Source of the DNA: Planctomycetota bacterium
Lineage (GTDB): Bacteria > Planctomycetota > GCA-002687715
Assembly (NCBI GenBank): GCA_013213915.1
Contig: JABSRK010000038.1
Location: 1 to 17,042 of the forward strand
Direction: 5' to 3'
DNA: 17,042 nucleotides
Shown in pieces: positions 16,026 to 17,042 of the stretch. The position numbers were made by a program, and so were the translations under genes. Under the pieces are notes generated by a model that was given only the letters and a program-made list of their open reading frames with translations, had not been told where the DNA came from and did not search any database. Positions within the stretch are counted from its first letter, which is position 1. Each line of letters starts with the position of its first letter.

Positions 16026-16060
16026 GGGAGGAGCGTACCCGCGCAAGCCGACAGCAAAAA
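16026..16060 (-). promoter_or_regulatory. Weak candidate promoter for a leaderless transcript
   Basis: On the minus strand TTTTTG (16060-16055) and TACGCT (16037-16032) are separated by 17 nt, and the A of the ATG at 16025 lies seven nt after the second box. Together with the lack of a ribosome binding site, this would fit a leaderless mRNA for the tRNA-binding protein. The -35 match is poor and part of it is the terminator T run. Confidence 0.25.
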
Positions 16061-16115
16061 GCACGGCTTTCCGGCCCTCCCGCCTGCGGCGGGCCCTCGA
16101 GCCAGAAAACCGTGC
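16056..16115 (-). terminator. Strong intrinsic terminator after the secreted-protein gene
   Basis: On the minus strand GCACGGTTTTCTGGC (16115-16101) pairs along all 15 bases, two of them G-U, with GCCGGAAAGCCGTGC (16075-16061), followed directly by TTTTT (16060-16056). The loop holds a second perfect hairpin, CCCGCC-GCA-GGCGGG. It begins 10 nt past the stop of the secreted-protein gene and ends 30 nt before the next ATG. Confidence 0.88.
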
Positions 16116-16125
16116 GGGCGCCTCG

Positions 16126-16935
16126 TTACCTGGATTTGTTGACCGGTCCCGGTTTCGGGGACGGTTTGGGCGGCCGATGCCGGCTCGGAGCCCTCTCCAG
16201 CCGGGCGCGCCACGCCTTCAAGAGCGCCGCCGATCGCGGGTCCTCCCCCACCACGCGAACGGCTGCCTCCAATCTATTGACGGCGAGCGTCATCTTTCCT
16301 CCACGCACGAGGGCCTTGGCCTCCTCGCGCGCGATCATCGCCCGAACGGGTCGGGGCAACGTGACGCCGTCGGCCGCGTGGAACGCGGAAGCGGCCGCAT
16401 CCCACCGCTTCAGGTCACGCAGCATGTATCCCTTCACGATGTTCACGAGCGACGGTTCGTCGAGCCGCGTCGCCAATTTCCGTGCCGACCCGATGTCGAT
16501 CCACGGCATGCCCTTGACGACCTCCGCCACCTCCCCGGTCAGCACCCATCGCGAGTACTCGGGTGCTGCGGCGAGCGGCCGAGCGACCTCGGAGCCACGC
16601 TTCACGAACAGGTACCTGAAGGGACGTTCGTACACCTCCCGAACCCACAGTTCCCCGTCATCGCCCCACACGTCGAGGCTGAAGTACGTTTCGGTCTCGA
16701 ACCGGGTGTGGAAGGGATTGTCGATGCGCCCCCTTCCACGCAACTGGACGACGAAGCTGACCGTATGGCCCCGGAGTTTCTCCGGACGATCAAGAAGCCG
16801 GCTCAGTTCCACCGTTCGTTCCGCGAACAGGTCGCCCCACCAGCCTCCCCGCGGCTTCTTTTTCTCCGCACCGTCCTCCGTCTGGGCGAAGACGGGCAAC
16901 GCGAGAAGCAGGGCGCAGATCAGTGACGACTTCAT
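16126..16935 (-). CDS. Secreted protein of unknown function, possible TPR-like C-terminal half
   Basis: The 269-residue product has a clear signal peptide (MKSSLICALLLALPVFAQ) and is probably periplasmic. The first half (about 40-150) is beta-rich with LSRLLDRPEKLRGHTVSFVV, TETYFSLDVWGDDGELWV and YSRWVLTGEVAEVVKG, which reads like an OB-type fold. The second half is helical with a TPR-like cadence (NIVKGYMLRDLKRWDAAASA, ALVRGGKMTLAVNRLEAAVR). The tail is Pro/Lys-rich. I do not recognise a named family. The ATG at 16935 was chosen because GGAGGT (16949-16944) lies eight nt upstream and the signal peptide starts there; an ATG at 16959 would add eight residues before it. It is followed by a strong terminator, so it is likely a single-gene transcript unless more genes precede it beyond the right edge. 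Confidence 0.82.
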   Translation of the reverse strand: MKSSLICALLLALPVFAQTEDGAEKKKPRGGWWGDLFAERTVELSRLLDRPEKLRGHTVSFVVQLRGRGRIDNPFHTRFETETYFSLDVWGDDGELWVREVYERPFRYLFVKRGSEVARPLAAAPEYSRWVLTGEVAEVVKGMPWIDIGSARKLATRLDEPSLVNIVKGYMLRDLKRWDAAASAFHAADGVTLPRPVRAMIAREEAKALVRGGKMTLAVNRLEAAVRVVGEDPRSAALLKAWRARLERAPSRHRPPKPSPKPGPVNKSR

Positions 16936-16943
16936 GGTGTGGA

Positions 16944-16949
16944 ACCTCC
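16944..16949 (-). promoter_or_regulatory. Ribosome binding site fixing the start at 16935
   Basis: GGAGGT on the minus strand lies eight nt upstream of the ATG at 16935, immediately ahead of the signal peptide, and decides this start over the ATG at 16959. Confidence 0.8.
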
Positions 16950-17042
16950 GACCGGTCATGGTATCGGCGCAGAATGTCGCCCGGCTGGAATGATTTAGCC
17001 GACGGGAAGATCAGGAGTCTCGGTGCAGCAAGATGATCATGC

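Noticed and set aside
17000..17042. Possible end of another minus-strand gene at the right edge
   Set aside because: Only a few codons to a stop are visible and nothing supports a real gene.

Overview
This is a GC-rich bacterial window with dense, mostly minus-strand coding. Gene content suggests a Planctomycetota-like bacterium or a relative: a secreted DUF3352-like protein, an FHA-to-CAP membrane fusion, a FliA/WhiG-type sigma factor without flagellar genes nearby, and a short lipoprotein secretin beside a GspK-like protein. The taxonomic guess is inference. No rRNA, tRNA, insertion sequence, phage gene or CRISPR array was found.

Left part (1-7578, minus strand). A large secreted DUF3352-like gene runs off the left edge and ends in the window with perfect 21-bp repeats encoding DKKKDGG. 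Upstream of it are a VanZ-family membrane protein gene and a FliA/WhiG-family sigma factor gene, closely packed. The sigma gene has a leader of about 300 nt. That leader carries a clear GEMM-I (cyclic di-GMP class I) riboswitch, a plausible -35/-10 pair and a possible helix that would hide the ribosome binding site. Further upstream are a 967-aa FHA-membrane-CAP protein gene and a DUF5658-like membrane protein gene.

Middle (7738-11997, plus strand). Four genes run in one direction. The first encodes a receiver-GGDEF protein in which both active sites are degenerate but the c-di-GMP-binding I-site RxxD is kept. It is followed by a small secreted protein of unknown function, a lipoprotein secretin, and a GspK-like pseudopilin. 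The secretin and GspK belong to a type II secretion or type IV pilus-like machine whose ATPase, platform and major pseudopilin are not in this window.

Right part (12017-16935, minus strand). This is a housekeeping cluster: a secreted protein of unknown function, a strong intrinsic terminator, then a stand-alone MetRS beta-type tRNA-binding protein, recN, manA and an RluB-type pseudouridine synthase. The genes are tightly spaced, and recN and manA overlap by 4 nt. The pseudouridine synthase has Glu where the family has its catalytic Asp.

The most interesting theme is cyclic di-GMP. A riboswitch appears to control an alternative sigma factor, and a probable c-di-GMP receptor protein lies about 4 kb away beside secretin genes. 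The link between these loci is inference from proximity.
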